Of a stretch of DNA of 7,756 nt, positions 7,054 to 7,756 are shown in pieces (position 1 is the stretch's first letter; each line of letters opens with the position of its first letter). The notes under the pieces are model-generated. The model searched no databases and was not told where the DNA came from. It saw nothing but the letters and a program-made list of their open reading frames with translations. The position numbers and the translations under genes are program-made. Location of the stretch: positions 1 through 7,756 of the forward strand of contig CAKVCJ010000079.1 in NCBI GenBank assembly GCA_934725655.1, in the 5' to 3' direction. The stretch comes from an uncultured Brachyspira sp. GTDB taxonomy: Bacteria > Spirochaetota > Brachyspiria > Brachyspirales > Brachyspiraceae.

Positions 7054-7157
7054 AAAAAAAGCACACCCGCCCAAATTTTTATTATATTTTAAATTTTGCC
7101 TACCGTGCGGTGTGTAAATTATAAAGTTAAAAACAACTTGGACGGGCTTGCTTTTTT
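7054..7157. repeat. Imperfect inverted repeat with T-tracts on both strands
   Basis: The arms 7055-7074 and 7138-7157 pair at 17 of 20 positions across a 63-base loop. Each arm contains a GGGCGGG-type core followed by a TGC and then a run of T's: minus strand TGTGC then seven T's (7060-7054), plus strand CTTGC then six T's (7152-7157). The arms are thus two oppositely oriented copies of one degenerate unit. The shape is that of a bidirectional terminator, and it lies downstream of the minus-strand gene ending at 7406, but the loop is much longer than in ordinary terminators. Confidence 0.55.
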
Positions 7158-7405
7158 AAATAGGCAATAAAATTAATAAAAGCTGAATATTACAAATAGA
7201 GCATATAAAAACTAAAGGGCGGGGTTTTATAAAAAGTTTTTAATATAAATTTAATCTATTTAACGCACGCAGAGTAAAGCCTTAAAACAAGATATTTTAA
7301 CAATTATAATTTTGCTGTTTATGTTTAGGAGCCATACATATTGCATATTTTTTAATAAAGAGTAAAGAGTGTAAATATATAATGTTTTTATAGCATAAGC
7401 CTCTA

Positions 7406-7756
7406 TCATAATTCAAAAGTGTAATGCGTAACAGCCTCATCGGGTAGGAAATAATCGCTGCCCTTGTCTTTGATGATTTTTAACATATCAGCCATTGCTT
7501 TATAATATAAGAAATAATAATCATATTTTTTGAACTCGGATATGGGAGAGTTTAGAAGCAAGCTGTAGTATTTCTCGGCAAGATCCAAAGCCGTTTCGTA
7601 TTGATTATTTAGTTTAAACTCCCTGTCATAATCTACTAAACGCACTATTTTGCCGTCTAAAGTAAATAAATCAGCCCCTCCGCTCTCCCAGCCTATAGAA
7701 GAAGATGTTTCATTGTTAGGCATAATATTAACCCAGTCGGATTCTTGTGCTTTATC
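7406..7756 (-). CDS. Protein of unknown function, C-terminal part (runs off right edge)
   Basis: The minus-strand frame is open from the window edge through 116 residues to a TGA at 7408-7406. An internal ATG at 7723 exists, but 11 further in-frame codons upstream (DKAQESDWVNI) have no stop and ATG 7723 has no ribosome site, so the gene almost certainly begins outside the window. The visible part includes GWESGGADLFTLDGKIVRLVDYDRE, here cited as two pieces, GWESGGADLF (residues 22-31) and LDGKIVRLVDYDRE (33-46). A helical, aromatic-rich tail with DYYFLYYKAMADML follows. There is no signal peptide or membrane segment in this part. The glycine/aspartate pattern followed by a terminal helix vaguely recalls the end of SMI1/KNR4 (SUKH) proteins, many of which are immunity proteins, but I would not assign it. 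By hand count its G+C is about 36%, similar to the conserved core of gatA, so composition alone does not mark it as foreign. Confidence 0.7.
   Translation of the reverse strand, partial: DKAQESDWVNIMPNNETSSSIGWESGGADLFTLDGKIVRLVDYDREFKLNNQYETALDLAEKYYSLLLNSPISEFKKYDYYFLYYKAMADMLKIIKDKGSDYFLPDEAVTHYTFEL

Larger units (their letters stand above)
6880..7405. other. Intergenic region with GGGCGGG motifs, no convincing gene
   Basis: This 526-base gap holds the decarboxylase promoter at its left end and otherwise no gene I can support. Against a very AT-rich background it carries the G+C-only heptamer GGGCGGG three times, at 6989-6995 and 7066-7072 (minus) and 7217-7223 (plus), plus the one-mismatch copy GGACGGG at 7140-7146 (plus). 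Another G+C-rich patch, ACCGTGCGGT, is at 7102-7111, and ACGCACGC is at 7263-7270. The stretch 7271-7405 is plain AT-rich sequence in which I see nothing. The region could be a family of dispersed intergenic repeats or the remains of a decayed gene. Confidence 0.6.

Noticed and set aside
6971..7117. Plus-strand 48-codon open frame starting MEFIFNPALL
   Set aside because: It has no ribosome site, its composition follows the AT-rich repeat region, and it simply reads through two of the G+C motifs.
7406..7756. Raised G+C of the right-edge gene as a sign of horizontal transfer
   Set aside because: At about 36% it is no higher than the conserved central part of gatA, so composition does not separate it from the host genes.

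Overview
The window looks like chromosomal DNA from an anaerobic spirochaete, most likely a Brachyspira species. The basis is the very AT-rich sequence, AT-biased codons (mostly TTA, AAA, ATA, AAT), a spirochaete-style lipobox, and the general look of the proteins. No marker gene fixes the genus, so this is an inference.

Layout. At the left edge (1-184, minus) is the start of a lipoprotein gene, with its own promoter pointing left. An AT-rich spacer leads to a tRNA-Thr(TGT) gene (462-534, plus) behind a TATAAT promoter. Then come four plus-strand genes: a NeuB/SpsE-type nonulosonic acid synthase (640-1677), a secreted protein of unknown function (1804-2694), the GatA subunit of the tRNA-dependent amidotransferase (2815-4263) and a 12-helix MFS transporter (4441-5631). 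Clear hairpin terminators follow the secreted protein and gatA, and separate promoters precede the secreted protein and gatA, so these are mostly single-gene transcription units. On the minus strand are a small BFD-type [2Fe-2S] protein (5628-5870), whose stop overlaps that of the MFS gene, and a UDP-glucuronate decarboxylase (5941-6879).

The 526-base gap 6880-7405 has no convincing gene. It holds an unusual cluster of G+C-only GGGCGGG motifs in both orientations and a long imperfect inverted repeat ending in T-tracts on both strands. A minus-strand gene of unknown function (7406 to the right edge) is cut by the window end.

Two genes contribute to surface sugars: the NeuB-like enzyme makes a sialic-acid-type nine-carbon sugar, and the decarboxylase makes UDP-xylose. 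They are far apart, on opposite strands, and neither sits in a visible glycan cluster. gatA serves translation but has no gatB or gatC beside it. Overall this is mostly ordinary core-genome sequence with scattered single genes. I see no defence system, mobile element or CRISPR array. The least explained part is the GGGCGGG-rich gap.
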